Shown piece after piece: positions 36,699 to 45,806 of a stretch of DNA of 64,000 nt. Location of the stretch: assembly GCF_900156675.1 (NCBI RefSeq), contig NZ_FTOH01000010.1, positions 57,832 through 121,831 on the forward strand. Reading direction: 5' to 3'. This stretch comes from Thalassolituus maritimus. Lineage in GTDB: Bacteria > Pseudomonadota > Gammaproteobacteria > Pseudomonadales > Oceanobacteraceae. Both the position numbers and the translations under genes were made by a program. A model generated the notes under the pieces. The model was not told the DNA's origin. It did not search any database and saw only the letters and a program-made list of their open reading frames with translations. Each line of letters begins with the position of its first letter. Position 1 is the stretch's first letter.

Positions 36699-36726
36699 AG
36701 CCCCGGTAAATACCGGGGCTTTTCGT
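36699..36726. terminator. Bidirectional terminator between two lipoprotein genes
   Basis: Nine A, stem AAGCCCCGGTA/TACCGGGGCTT with an AA loop, then TTTTCG. Serves the rightward lipoprotein gene and possibly the leftward giant one. Confidence 0.9.
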
Positions 36727-36779
36727 TTCAGCTGACAGGGAGATAGTACTTAACTTCCCTCAACATCGTACTGCCAGCA

Positions 36780-39700
36780 TTAAGGCACCATCAGGCCGCC
36801 TGCAATTGTTGTTGCAGACTTGGTATAGCCTACGGGCGATGCACAGATCAGAGTCAGCTCAGTACCAGTGCTTTGGTTATGAGCAGAATTGTCCTGAACA
36901 TCCTCGGCAACCATTTCGCCATCGGCGTACAGATCACAACTCGCTTCCAGCTGGTTGGTGCTGAAGTTGAAACTATCACCCGTTGCAGAGAAGATCTTAA
37001 TCCATAGGTCTTCAGGGCTATACAATGCACCCGCGGCAACCATGCCACTGGTTTCCTGCGTGGTGGAATAATCCATATCGGACGTTAATCCACTCCAGGC
37101 TTCGAGGCTATCGAATGCCGCAGTCGCGGTATCGGCATCACCGGCATTGGCACAGACGCTGTTCTGATCCATAAACAGTTCACCACTTGCTGCAGTATTA
37201 AATGGTGGAATCATAATTACGCTGTTTTCTGTTGCAAAGTCGCCGGCGTACGAGAACAGGTTGTAACTGCTTGCGTAAGCAGAAAGGTCCTGTTCAGAAC
37301 AGCCATTGCTGAAGGCAACATCCACACCGTTGTATGAGTTTGAAGCATTAACTCCACCGACAAAAACATCCTGACCTTCTGTCGCAATGTTGTCGTAGAA
37401 AGTGAAGTTGTTGATACGTACCGTCGCGTTTGAATATACCCAGATTGCACCACCGTTTGATTCTGCCGAGTTCTGGCTGAAAGAAACGTTTTGCAGGACG
37501 CTCGTGCTGCCATAGCCGATGGTATAGAGCGCACCACCGTTACTATTAGTGGCAGAACCAGATGCTGTATTGCCGACGAACGACGAATTCGTAACCAACA
37601 GCGAACTGCCATCACCGGAGTAATCGTTTCTGATGGCGCCGCCAGTATAGGCCGCGTTGTAACGGAAGCTGGTGCCTGTAATGCACACAGAACCGTAGTT
37701 ATAGAGCGCACCACCGGAACTGGCTTCGTTGCCTACAATTTCGGAGTCAGAAAGCTTCAGTGTTGCAAAGTCATTAGGGCAGTTCTGGAAAACAGCAGGA
37801 ATATCATCTGCACTGAACTCGCTTGGGAATTGCTCTGCACACTGAAGCTCATTGAACGTCGCAACATCGGCGCTGTTATACAGATCCAGTTCGTCACAGG
37901 TATCGTAGTTTTCGAAGACAGTATCGCAATCAAGCGCGTCATACTCTTCCTGGCTTTCTGCATAGTCGCACTGCTCATAGACAGTAAGCTCTGGTTCTTC
38001 TGAGCCGCCTTCCATACAATCGAGGCCGCATTCTTCATCAGGACCTTCATAAGGCCCCTCTTCTCCACAGGCGCCCAAGCAGCCTTCTTCACCAGGGCCT
38101 TCTTCCTCTTCTTCAGATTCCTGCTGGTTTTCAGCGGCATTGTAAAAAGCACCACCGGAGTTTTCGGCAGTGTTGTAGTTGATATGCGAGCGACTGATAG
38201 TTACCAGACCATATTCGTTGTAGATACCAGCAGCGCCTCCAGCAGCCTCGTTATGTGAAACCGAAACTTGATCCATAGTCAGACTTGGCTGGCCGGCGAG
38301 GTAGATACCTGCGCCCCATTCAGAGGTATTTTTTTCAATTTGAGTATTGGTAATAGTTGCCGACGTATTGATCAGGTATAGACCACCGCCTGCCGCATAG
38401 GTTTGCGAGATACAGCCCAATGCCAGCGCCTCTTCATAACTCTGAGCTGCCTGACATTCTTCTTCACTAGGGCCGCTAGTGGTAAAGGTATTTTCTCTGA
38501 TATTGCTGTGATCAATGGAGAGTGGGCCACCCGAATAAATTGCACCACCGAATTCAGTGACTGAGTTATTCTGAAGCGTTGAGTCCGTGATAGTGAGCTC
38601 TGAATCAGCGTTATAAATACCACCACCATTTGGCGCAGTATTATCAGACACCGTTGAGTTGCTAATGGTCAGGTAAGCGTCGAAAACATACTCTCCTGTT
38701 TCACCATTTCGTGTGCCGTCACGGAACAAATAAATACCGCCACCCATTTCGCTGGCTTGGTTATTTTCTACTACTACCTGATTCAGCGTAACGTGACCGC
38801 CATTAGCGTATTGACCACCATTGACGAAAACACCACCACCACGAGTACCGTTACCGCCTGAAACAGTGACGCCATCAATCAGGCCACCGTAGGTAATTAC
38901 GACACTTGGCGAGTCATCTTCGCTGAAGTCCCCGCTTTGATCGTAGTCACCTGACAGAATGGTTTCTGCCAGAATTTCAGGGCGCTGTGCAAAAGTAAGG
39001 TTATAGCCGTTAAAGCCACCGTAGAGTTCTACGTCAGCATATTCAGGAATAGTCGCGACAGGCGTATTGGCTGAATCTGCATAGAACGTCCCCGGGCCGA
39101 TGAGAACGCGACCACCACCCAGCGCAACCAGATCGTTAATGGCTGACTGAACAGAAGAGGTGGCGTTGTTCCAACTGGTGCCATCGCCAGTGCCGTCTTC
39201 CAGTACGTAACGATATGCAGGGCTCAAGGACAGAGTTACTGTGCCGGGTGCTGAGTCGAGAGCGCCGTCATTGGCGGTGAACTCAAAACTGTCTTCACCT
39301 TCGTAGTTGCCATCCGGAATGTAGGTGAAAGTACTGCCAGAAATAGTGACGGTACCGTGTTCCGGCTGGGAGACGATCGCGTAAGTGAAATAGGTATCAC
39401 CATCGACGTCAGTGGCGCTGAGCGTACCCTGTGAGCCCGCATTGCCGGTAACATTTAACGACGATGACATCGCGACTGGTGCATCATTAACACCGGTGAC
39501 CGTGACGGTAATGGTTCCGGTATCGGTCAGCTCGCCGTCGCTGACTTTATAGTGGAAAACATTGATGCCGAAGTAATTTTCAGGTGGTTGGTAGTTAAAG
39601 TTACCTGCTGCATCAAGACCAGCATTGTACGCTGGCTTGCCACCCGTCGTACCATCCAGCCATGAGTATGTAAGAGCATCACCATCGATGTCAGTCGCAG

Positions 39701-40913
39701 AGAGTTTTACGCCGTAGATAGGAGTCCCTTCAATGATAGTGCCCGTGTAATCCCCTGCTACAGGAGCATCATTCACACCCTCGACGGTAATAGTGATACT
39801 GCCCGTGTCGGTGAACTGACCATCGCTGACCTTATATTGAAGAACAGTCTGACCGTTGAAATTCTCTAGAGGCTGATAGATGAAGTTACCAGCCGCATCC
39901 AGGCTTGCATTGTCAGCTACTTTTTCGCCAGTTGTTCCGTCGAGCCATGAGTAAGTCAAAGCATTGCTATCGATATCGGTCGCTTGCAGCACTACATTGT
40001 AGGTACCGTCTTCGGCGATAGTGGCTGTGTAATCCGCTGCGACAGGAGCATCGTTCACGCCCTCGACGGTAATAGTGATACTGCCAGTATCAGAGAGTTC
40101 ACCATCGCTGACTTTATATTGAAGAACAGTCTGACCGTTGAAGTTCTCCAGAGGCTGATAGGAAAAGTTACCAGCAGCATCCAGACTCGCATTGTCAGCT
40201 ACTTTTTCGCCAGTAGTATCGTCCAGCCATGAATAGACCAGCCCATCGCCATCGGCATCAGTTGCATTGATTTTTAAGCTGTAGGTGTCGTCCTCGAGGA
40301 TGGTACCTGTGTAATCAGGAGCCACAGGAGCACTGTTTATAGCGTTGTTTTTTACAACAGCCACCGGACTTAACTGAGTGATGGTGGCCGTGACTGTTTT
40401 CTTCACGTCATCGATAGAATCTGCTGCAAAAATGACCCACTCGTTGTCGTGATAGTTTGCAATGGCCAGCTTTTGAATATCGGTGCCGTTAATTGTGCTG
40501 CCGTAAGGGAGCGTAACCTTCATTCCACCCGTCGGTTGTAATTCTTCGCCAGTATTTACGCTACGAATTTTTATATTGAATACCTGTCCAGCAATTTGAA
40601 TTGCGCTCGATCCGGCAGGTACCTCATTTTCGTTTAGTGGTGTAACTTGTAGTACGAAGTTATCGCCAGCAGCGAGGCCAGAGAGTGCGTCTTTGCTGAC
40701 TGAAACGGACAGTCCGGTTTCTAAGTCGGTCACAGACGCTTCGCCATTAGCATTGGGAGCAGCGGCAGATCCGCCGTCATCAGCTGCTTCTGCGATCAGG
40801 TCAGATTGCTTTTCTTCCTGTGTTTCAGGTAACGGGTCCTGTTCAAAGAAGCAGCCCTGTAGTATCAGTGACAGGGAAATAAGTATGGCCGGTGCTAGCC
40901 TTGCGTTAGGCAT
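36780..40913 (-). CDS. Giant surface lipoprotein: tandem Ig/cadherin-like repeats plus GGAIY beta-helix
   Basis: A 1377-residue lipoprotein with lipobox LILQGC. Order: short acidic linker; a ZU5-like domain (about 50-190); four ~94-residue Ig/cadherin-like repeats (about 195-560), each opening APVA and carrying D-x-D-G calcium motifs, of which the first two are nearly identical; then a right-handed beta-helix (about 565-1300) built of GGGIYN/GGAIY turns and N-N-S-F type rungs, as in polymorphic membrane proteins. Two cysteine-bearing acidic insertions interrupt the helix (about 816-834 and 928-1048). Probably displayed on the cell surface as an adhesin or glycan-binding protein; no catalytic motif identified. 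Confidence 0.8.
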   Translation of the reverse strand: MPNARLAPAILISLSLILQGCFFEQDPLPETQEEKQSDLIAEAADDGGSAAAPNANGEASVTDLETGLSVSVSKDALSGLAAGDNFVLQVTPLNENEVPAGSSAIQIAGQVFNIKIRSVNTGEELQPTGGMKVTLPYGSTINGTDIQKLAIANYHDNEWVIFAADSIDDVKKTVTATITQLSPVAVVKNNAINSAPVAPDYTGTILEDDTYSLKINATDADGDGLVYSWLDDTTGEKVADNASLDAAGNFSYQPLENFNGQTVLQYKVSDGELSDTGSITITVEGVNDAPVAADYTATIAEDGTYNVVLQATDIDSNALTYSWLDGTTGEKVADNASLDAAGNFIYQPLENFNGQTVLQYKVSDGQFTDTGSITITVEGVNDAPVAGDYTGTIIEGTPIYGVKLSATDIDGDALTYSWLDGTTGGKPAYNAGLDAAGNFNYQPPENYFGINVFHYKVSDGELTDTGTITVTVTGVNDAPVAMSSSLNVTGNAGSQGTLSATDVDGDTYFTYAIVSQPEHGTVTISGSTFTYIPDGNYEGEDSFEFTANDGALDSAPGTVTLSLSPAYRYVLEDGTGDGTSWNNATSSVQSAINDLVALGGGRVLIGPGTFYADSANTPVATIPEYADVELYGGFNGYNLTFAQRPEILAETILSGDYDQSGDFSEDDSPSVVITYGGLIDGVTVSGGNGTRGGGVFVNGGQYANGGHVTLNQVVVENNQASEMGGGIYLFRDGTRNGETGEYVFDAYLTISNSTVSDNTAPNGGGIYNADSELTITDSTLQNNSVTEFGGAIYSGGPLSIDHSNIRENTFTTSGPSEEECQAAQSYEEALALGCISQTYAAGGGLYLINTSATITNTQIEKNTSEWGAGIYLAGQPSLTMDQVSVSHNEAAGGAAGIYNEYGLVTISRSHINYNTAENSGGAFYNAAENQQESEEEEEGPGEEGCLGACGEEGPYEGPDEECGLDCMEGGSEEPELTVYEQCDYAESQEEYDALDCDTVFENYDTCDELDLYNSADVATFNELQCAEQFPSEFSADDIPAVFQNCPNDFATLKLSDSEIVGNEASSGGALYNYGSVCITGTSFRYNAAYTGGAIRNDYSGDGSSLLVTNSSFVGNTASGSATNSNGGALYTIGYGSTSVLQNVSFSQNSAESNGGAIWVYSNATVRINNFTFYDNIATEGQDVFVGGVNASNSYNGVDVAFSNGCSEQDLSAYASSYNLFSYAGDFATENSVIMIPPFNTAASGELFMDQNSVCANAGDADTATAAFDSLEAWSGLTSDMDYSTTQETSGMVAAGALYSPEDLWIKIFSATGDSFNFSTNQLEASCDLYADGEMVAEDVQDNSAHNQSTGTELTLICASPVGYTKSATTIAGGLMVP
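39470..40335 (-). repeat. Tandem ~282-bp coding repeats in the giant lipoprotein gene
   Basis: APVA-coding junctions recur at about 40325, 40045, 39762 and 39478, a period near 282 bp. The two units at 39766-39962 and 40049-40244 are close to identical at DNA level, so unequal recombination could change copy number. Confidence 0.75.
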
Positions 40914-40920
40914 AAACTCA

Positions 40921-40969
40921 ATCTCGTAGGTGTTAGGGAGAAACTTATGATTTCTTTGTGTTACGAGAT
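40921..40969 (-). promoter_or_regulatory. Inverted repeat in the leader of the giant lipoprotein gene
   Basis: ATCTCGTA and TACGAGAT are perfect inverted copies 33 bases apart, spanning the leader just before the start codon at 40913. The copy next to the gene contains the only GAG likely to act as ribosome site, so the RNA stem could hide it. Confidence 0.4.
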
Positions 40970-40988
40970 TTTACAATAGCTTACTCTG

Positions 40989-41009
40989 ACTGTTCAATAT
41001 ATGAACAGT
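40989..41009. promoter_or_regulatory. 21-bp palindrome, candidate operator of the giant lipoprotein gene
   Basis: ACTGTTCA-ATATA-TGAACAGT, a perfect inverted repeat of 8-bp half sites centred about 86 bases upstream of the start codon. Its size and symmetry suit a dimeric regulator. The half site resembles those of LexA/Lrp-like or other factors but matches no consensus I can name. Confidence 0.5.
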
Positions 41010-41063
41010 TGAGGCGCGAATTGACACTTGGTGGAAGGGTTAGTTACAGGGCGGCTAGAGGGG

Positions 41064-41093
41064 TTAGCTACTATTAGCTACTAGAAAGTAGCT
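41064..41093. repeat. 10-bp tandem direct repeat with hairpin
   Basis: TTAGCTACTA occurs twice head to tail (41064-41073, 41074-41083), then AGTAGCT (41087-41093) pairs with AGCTACT (41076-41082). Lies between the giant lipoprotein and ABC transporter genes; role unknown, possibly a weak terminator for neither strand. Confidence 0.45.
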
Positions 41094-41138
41094 TTGCAGA
41101 CTGGGCTATGTCGGCCAGTGGTAAGAAACGTTTCTGCG

Positions 41139-42884
41139 CTATGGATTGGTGAGTCCAGTTGGCGAAAACTGCAACTCGGCGAGCCGCTTATATAAGGGCG
41201 AGCGTTCAAGCAGTTCATCGTGCGTGCCGACAGCCACGATGCGTCCCTGATCCATCACTACAATGCGGTCGACGTGTTTGATGGTCGACAGGCGATGCGC
41301 GATCACAAAGCTGGTGCGATTCTGCATCAGTTCATCTAACGCCTGTTGCACGAGGTATTCGCTCTGGGCGTCTAAGGCGCTGGTGGCTTCATCAAGCAGG
41401 AGTATTTTCGGATCGTGCAGAATCGCTCGGGCGATGGCTAAGCGTTGCTTTTGCCCCCCTGACAGTTTCACGCCACCTTCTCCCAGATACGATTCGTATT
41501 GTTCTGGCAGCTGTTGAATAAATTCATCGGCATGTGCGGCCTGAGCCGCCGCGAGAATGTCTGCTTCGGTGGCGTCAGGTCGGCCATAGCGCAGGTTTTC
41601 CAATACGTTAGTGCTGAACAGCACCGGCTGTTGAGGCACCAGAGCAAACTGACTGCGCAGGTTCTGTAACTGCCATTCAGGTAATGGTGTGCCTTCCACC
41701 AGAATTTGCCCATGTTGCGGATCTCGAAAACGAAGCAGCATATCGAACAGGGTGGATTTGCCCGCCCCGGATGGTCCGACCAAGGCAATGCGCTCGCCAG
41801 CGCGTACCTCGAGATTGAGCTCGGTTAAAGCTGCTTTGTCGGGGCGGGAAGGATAGTGGTAACTGACCTCTTGAAACGCAATCTGAGTCTCGCTGTGCTT
41901 TACGGCAGGAGTCATATTGTCGGCGGGTGATTGTATATCGGACTCCGCTGCCATTAGTTCACGAATACGCTCAGCCGCGCCCGCCGCCCGCTGCACTTCA
42001 CCGTAGACTTCAGTCACTGCGGCCAGTGAGCCGCCGACCATGATGGCGTAAAACACAAAGGCGGCCAGATCGCCGCCACTCAGGCTGCCAGTTATCACAT
42101 CGTGACCGCCGACGTACAACATGCCAGCGACCGATCCCATCACCAGAATCATCACCAGCGCGATCATAAACGCGCGTTGGCGAATGCGCAGTAAGGCGAC
42201 ATTGAAGGCGGATTCTGCCGCATCGCCAAACTGTTTATTCACGCTGTCTTCGCGAGTAAAGGCCTGCACGACTTTGATGTGTTGCAGGCTTTCCCCGGCC
42301 CAGGCGCCAACGCTGGCGACTTTGTCCTGGCTTTCACGCGAGAGCTTTTTCACTTTGCGCCCGAAAAACACCATGGGAAATACCACCAGAGGCACGGCTA
42401 CTAGCACGATCAGGCTGAGTTTAAGGTTGGTGATAAACATCAGGGTAATGCCGCCCACAAAAGTGAGGGCATTGCGCAGAGCAAAGGAAAACGACGAGCC
42501 AATCACGGTTTGTAGCAGGGTGGTGTCGGTGGTGATGCGGCTCTGGATTTCGCCGGACAGATTGTCTTCAAAAAACGACGGAGGCAGTGTGACTAAGTGT
42601 TGGTAGAGCGTTTTACGGATATCCGCGACCACCCGCTCGCCCAGCCAGGACACCATATAAAAACGAAAGTAGGCTCCGACTGAGACGGCGACTACTAAAA
42701 TCGAGAAGAAAACGACGGCGTCTTTCAAACCCTCTACGGAACTTGCGGCAAAGCCCTCATCTACCATCAGGCGCACGCCCTGTCCCAGGCTCAGCGTCAG
42801 CCCGGCCGTACTTACTAAGGCAATGATGGCGATGATCAAACGAAGTTTGTAAGGGCGGATAAATTGCCAGAGCCAGCGCAGCAT
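41139..42884 (-). CDS. ABC exporter, fused permease-ATPase (MsbA/LmrA-type half transporter)
   Basis: A 581-residue half transporter that works as a homodimer. Six membrane helices (about 15-300) precede an ATPase domain with Walker A LVGPSGAGKST, Q-loop LVPQQPVLFS, signature LSGGQKQR, Walker B ILLLDEATSALD and the H-loop VIAHRLSTI. It belongs to the ABCB-type lipid/drug exporters; the short length and lack of neighbouring lipid A genes argue against calling it MsbA. Substrate unknown; ATP-driven export across the inner membrane. Confidence 0.9.
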   Translation of the reverse strand: MLRWLWQFIRPYKLRLIIAIIALVSTAGLTLSLGQGVRLMVDEGFAASSVEGLKDAVVFFSILVVAVSVGAYFRFYMVSWLGERVVADIRKTLYQHLVTLPPSFFEDNLSGEIQSRITTDTTLLQTVIGSSFSFALRNALTFVGGITLMFITNLKLSLIVLVAVPLVVFPMVFFGRKVKKLSRESQDKVASVGAWAGESLQHIKVVQAFTREDSVNKQFGDAAESAFNVALLRIRQRAFMIALVMILVMGSVAGMLYVGGHDVITGSLSGGDLAAFVFYAIMVGGSLAAVTEVYGEVQRAAGAAERIRELMAAESDIQSPADNMTPAVKHSETQIAFQEVSYHYPSRPDKAALTELNLEVRAGERIALVGPSGAGKSTLFDMLLRFRDPQHGQILVEGTPLPEWQLQNLRSQFALVPQQPVLFSTNVLENLRYGRPDATEADILAAAQAAHADEFIQQLPEQYESYLGEGGVKLSGGQKQRLAIARAILHDPKILLLDEATSALDAQSEYLVQQALDELMQNRTSFVIAHRLSTIKHVDRIVVMDQGRIVAVGTHDELLERSPLYKRLAELQFSPTGLTNP

Positions 42885-43017
42885 CAGAGAGCCTTTGAAT
42901 CGTAATTACACAAAAGGGATAGCAGGCTATCGGCACTGACCCCGGTAAACAAGGTGCGCGTCAGCTACGGTCGGTGATTGTCATGTGTGGGCCGATGAAA
43001 CGCACTGTTCATGCTGG

Positions 43018-43023
43018 TATACT
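43018..43023 (+). promoter_or_regulatory. Possible extended -10 promoter of pgk
   Basis: TGG-TATACT resembles an extended -10 element; no good -35 was seen. It is the best candidate in the 250-base gap between the ABC transporter and pgk, which otherwise holds nothing I can identify. Confidence 0.35.
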
Positions 43024-43134
43024 CCCGCGCGAATTTTGATCGATCTGGCTGGTTCTGGAACAGGCACCGCCAGGTCAAGAAGGCTTATCCGCAACGCCTG
43101 ATAAACAAACGACTCCATTATCTGGGACATGACT

Positions 43135-44295
43135 ATGACTGTTTTGAAAATGACCGACCTGGACCTGAAAGGAAAACGGGTTCTGATCCGCGAAGACCTG
43201 AACGTGCCGGTAAAAGACGGCAAGGTGACTTCTGATGTGCGTATCCGCGCGTCACTGCCAACCATTCAGCACGCGCTTGAAGCCGGTGCCAAAGTCATTG
43301 TGATGTCTCACCTGGGTCGTCCGACCGAAGGCGAATACGCCGAAGAGTTCTCAATGCAGCCTGTGGCTGATCACCTCGCTGGCCTTCTGGGTCGCGACGT
43401 CGACGTTGTTAAAGACTTCCGCGCTGGCATCGAACTGGCCGACGGCGAGCTGGCTCTGCTCGACAATGTTCGTTTTAACAAGGGCGAAAAGAAAGACGAA
43501 GACGAACTGGCTAAAGCCTACGCCGAACTGTGCGATATCTTCGTGATGGACGCTTTCGGTACTGCACACCGCGCTCAGGCATCGACTCACGGTGTCGCTA
43601 AGTTCGCTCCGGTTGCCTGTGCCGGTCCTCTGCTGGCGGCAGAACTCGACGCACTCGGCAAAGCACTGGACAAGCCAGCTCGTCCGCTGGTCGCCATTGT
43701 GGGTGGTTCTAAAGTGTCGACCAAGCTGGAAGTACTCGAAAGCCTGTCTGACATCTGTGACCAGATCATCGTCGGTGGCGGTATCGCGAACACCTTCCTC
43801 GCCGCAGCGGGCAAGCCTGTAGGTAAATCACTGTACGAAGAAGACCTGATTCCAGCAGCGAAAAAGCTGATGGAGAAAGTCTCTATTCCAGTACCAACCG
43901 ACGTCGTGTGCGGTAAAGAATTCTCTGAAACTGCCGTGGCGACTTTGAAGTCTGCTGACGACGTTGAAGCTGACGACATGATCTTCGACATCGGCCCGGA
44001 TTCCGCCAAAGCACTGGCAGAACAGCTGAAAGAAGCGAAAACCATCATCTGGAACGGCCCGGTGGGTGTATTCGAGTTTGATCAGTTCGGCGAAGGCACC
44101 AAAGCGCTGTCTCTGGCGATTGCTGCGTCTGACTCCTTCTCGATCGCAGGTGGCGGTGACACCCTGGCGGCAGTAGATAAGTACGAAATCGCTGAGCAGG
44201 TGTCATACATCTCTACCGGTGGCGGTGCATTCCTTGAATTCGTAGAAGGCAAAGTATTGCCAGCGGTCGCGATTCTGGAAGAGCGCGCGAAGTGA
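43135..44295 (+). CDS. pgk: Phosphoglycerate kinase
   Basis: A 386-residue monomeric kinase that makes ATP from 1,3-bisphosphoglycerate. Start taken at the second ATG (43135, [15 protein letters not shown]), which matches pseudomonad Pgk starts and has GGGA at good spacing; 43129 is the alternative. Signature [36 protein letters not shown], the nucleotide loop VGGSKVSTK, and [12 protein letters not shown] near the end. Next gene overlaps by four bases. Confidence 0.97.
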   Translation: MTVLKMTDLDLKGKRVLIREDLNVPVKDGKVTSDVRIRASLPTIQHALEAGAKVIVMSHLGRPTEGEYAEEFSMQPVADHLAGLLGRDVDVVKDFRAGIELADGELALLDNVRFNKGEKKDEDELAKAYAELCDIFVMDAFGTAHRAQASTHGVAKFAPVACAGPLLAAELDALGKALDKPARPLVAIVGGSKVSTKLEVLESLSDICDQIIVGGGIANTFLAAAGKPVGKSLYEEDLIPAAKKLMEKVSIPVPTDVVCGKEFSETAVATLKSADDVEADDMIFDIGPDSAKALAEQLKEAKTIIWNGPVGVFEFDQFGEGTKALSLAIAASDSFSIAGGGDTLAAVDKYEIAEQVSYISTGGGAFLEFVEGKVLPAVAILEERAK

Positions 44296-44459
44296 AAGCG
44301 TTACTGTTGATTGCTGTTTGCCTGCTCACGGCATGCGCGCAGCACACCATCGATGAGGATTCAGCTGTCCAGCAGTCGGTGGATCAACAGAACAGGCATT
44401 TTGAGACGATGGGCGTACCGAGGAATCACCAGCCTCAACCGCAAGTTCCTTTTTATTAA
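44292..44459 (+). CDS. Very small lipoprotein coupled to pgk
   Basis: A 55-codon gene starting GTG at 44292, overlapping the pgk stop (GTGA). It has a textbook lipoprotein signal: [15 protein letters not shown] with Cys15 in the lipobox L-T-A-C, followed by a Gln/His/Pro-rich tail of about 40 residues. The signal, coupling and terminator directly after it make it credible despite its size. Function unknown. Confidence 0.7.
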   Translation: MKALLLIAVCLLTACAQHTIDEDSAVQQSVDQQNRHFETMGVPRNHQPQPQVPFY

Positions 44460-44502
44460 GCGTTACCCATAAGGTTAACCTTAGGAAGATTGTCTCCATT
44501 TA

Positions 44503-44526
44503 AGCCCCAGCGATGCTGGGGTTTTT
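44503..44526 (+). terminator. Terminator after pgk and the small lipoprotein
   Basis: Stem CCCCAGC/GCTGGGG with loop GAT and a T-run. It separates the pgk transcript from fba, so fba needs its own promoter or read-through. Confidence 0.85.
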
Positions 44527-44645
44527 CGTATTGACCACCTTGCCGCCCGACATTCTTCCCTCGAGGTTTCTATCCCCTCCTTTAATCGCTAGAATACCCG
44601 GATATTTTTTAGTCCCCATTTTATAGACCCATTGAAGGTATTCTC

Positions 44646-45710
44646 ATGGCATTGATCAGCATGCGTCAGATGCTGGACCACGCAGCCGAGTTCGGCTACG
44701 GCGTACCAGCGTTCAACGTAAACAACCTCGAACAGATGCGCGCCATCATGGAAGCGGCAGACAAAACGGATTCTCCTGTAATTGTGCAGGCCTCTGCGGG
44801 GGCTCGTAAGTACGCAGGTGCTCCGTTTCTGCGCCACCTGATTCTGGCTGCCATTGAAGAATTCCCGCACATCCCGGTATGTATGCACCAGGATCACGGT
44901 ACCTCTCCGGCGGTATGTCAGCGTTCTATCCAGCTGGGCTTCAGCTCAGTGATGATGGACGGTTCTCTGGGTGAAGATGGCAAAACGCCGACCGATTACG
45001 AGTACAACGTTGATGTAACCCGTCGCACCGTTGAAATGGCTCACGCTTGTGGTGTTTCGGTAGAAGGCGAGCTGGGTTGTCTGGGGTCTCTGGAAACCGG
45101 TCAGGCCGGTGAAGAAGACGGTATTGGTGCAGAAGGCACTCTGTCTCACGACCAGATGCTGACAGACCCTGAAGAAGCCGCTGACTTCGTACGCAAGACT
45201 CAGGTAGACGCGCTGGCGATTGCCTGCGGTACCTCACACGGTGCTTATAAGTTTACTCGTCCGCCAACAGACGACATTCTGGCCATCGACCGTATCAAAG
45301 AGATCCACAAGCGTATCCCGGATACTCACCTGGTGATGCACGGTTCGTCTTCTGTACCTCAGGAATGGCTGGCGGTGATCAACGAGTTCGGTGGTGAAAT
45401 CCCGGAAACTTACGGTGTGCCAGTCGAGCAGATCGTTGAAGGTATCAAGTTCGGCGTTCGTAAAGTGAACATCGATACAGACCTGCGTCTGGCATCTACC
45501 GGTGCGATCCGTCGTTTCATGGCTCAGAACACTGCGGAGTTTGACCCACGTAAGTACCTGAAAGAATCAGTGAAAGCGATGAGCGAAATCTGTATCGCCC
45601 GTTATGAAGCGTTCGGTACTGCAGGCAATGCGTCTAAGATCAAAGCGATCTCTCTGGACGATATGTTTGAGAAGTACCAGAGCGGTGCTCTTGATCCAAA
45701 AATCAGCTGA
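44646..45710 (+). CDS. fba: Fructose-bisphosphate aldolase, class II
   Basis: A 354-residue zinc-dependent aldolase of the Calvin-cycle/proteobacterial subtype. Zn ligands and catalytic residues in [38 protein letters not shown] (Glu), [12 protein letters not shown] and [13 protein letters not shown]; the NIDTDLR phosphate loop lies near the end. It interconverts FBP with DHAP and G3P. Follows pgk as in the classical epd-pgk-fba order. Confidence 0.96.
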   Translation: MALISMRQMLDHAAEFGYGVPAFNVNNLEQMRAIMEAADKTDSPVIVQASAGARKYAGAPFLRHLILAAIEEFPHIPVCMHQDHGTSPAVCQRSIQLGFSSVMMDGSLGEDGKTPTDYEYNVDVTRRTVEMAHACGVSVEGELGCLGSLETGQAGEEDGIGAEGTLSHDQMLTDPEEAADFVRKTQVDALAIACGTSHGAYKFTRPPTDDILAIDRIKEIHKRIPDTHLVMHGSSSVPQEWLAVINEFGGEIPETYGVPVEQIVEGIKFGVRKVNIDTDLRLASTGAIRRFMAQNTAEFDPRKYLKESVKAMSEICIARYEAFGTAGNASKIKAISLDDMFEKYQSGALDPKIS

Positions 45711-45731
45711 TCTGTTGATCCAGTTGATAGT

Positions 45732-45757
45732 AAAAAGGCGCTTCGGCGCCTTTTTTA
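45732..45757. terminator. Terminator after fba
   Basis: AAAAA-GGCGC-TTCG-GCGCC-TTTTTT: stable tetraloop stem with T-run immediately downstream of the aldolase gene. Confidence 0.92.
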
Positions 45758-45806
45758 TTGCCTGTATTTCCTGCACCATAATAAATATAACCAAAAAGGA
45801 ATAAAG

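Noticed and set aside
39470..40335. CRISPR-like regular repeats
   Set aside because: They are protein-coding Ig-like repeats in frame with the giant lipoprotein, with no spacers.
36780..42884. Mobile element carrying the surface module
   Set aside because: No transposase, integrase, terminal inverted repeats or target duplications were found at its borders, so insertion is only inferred from synteny.
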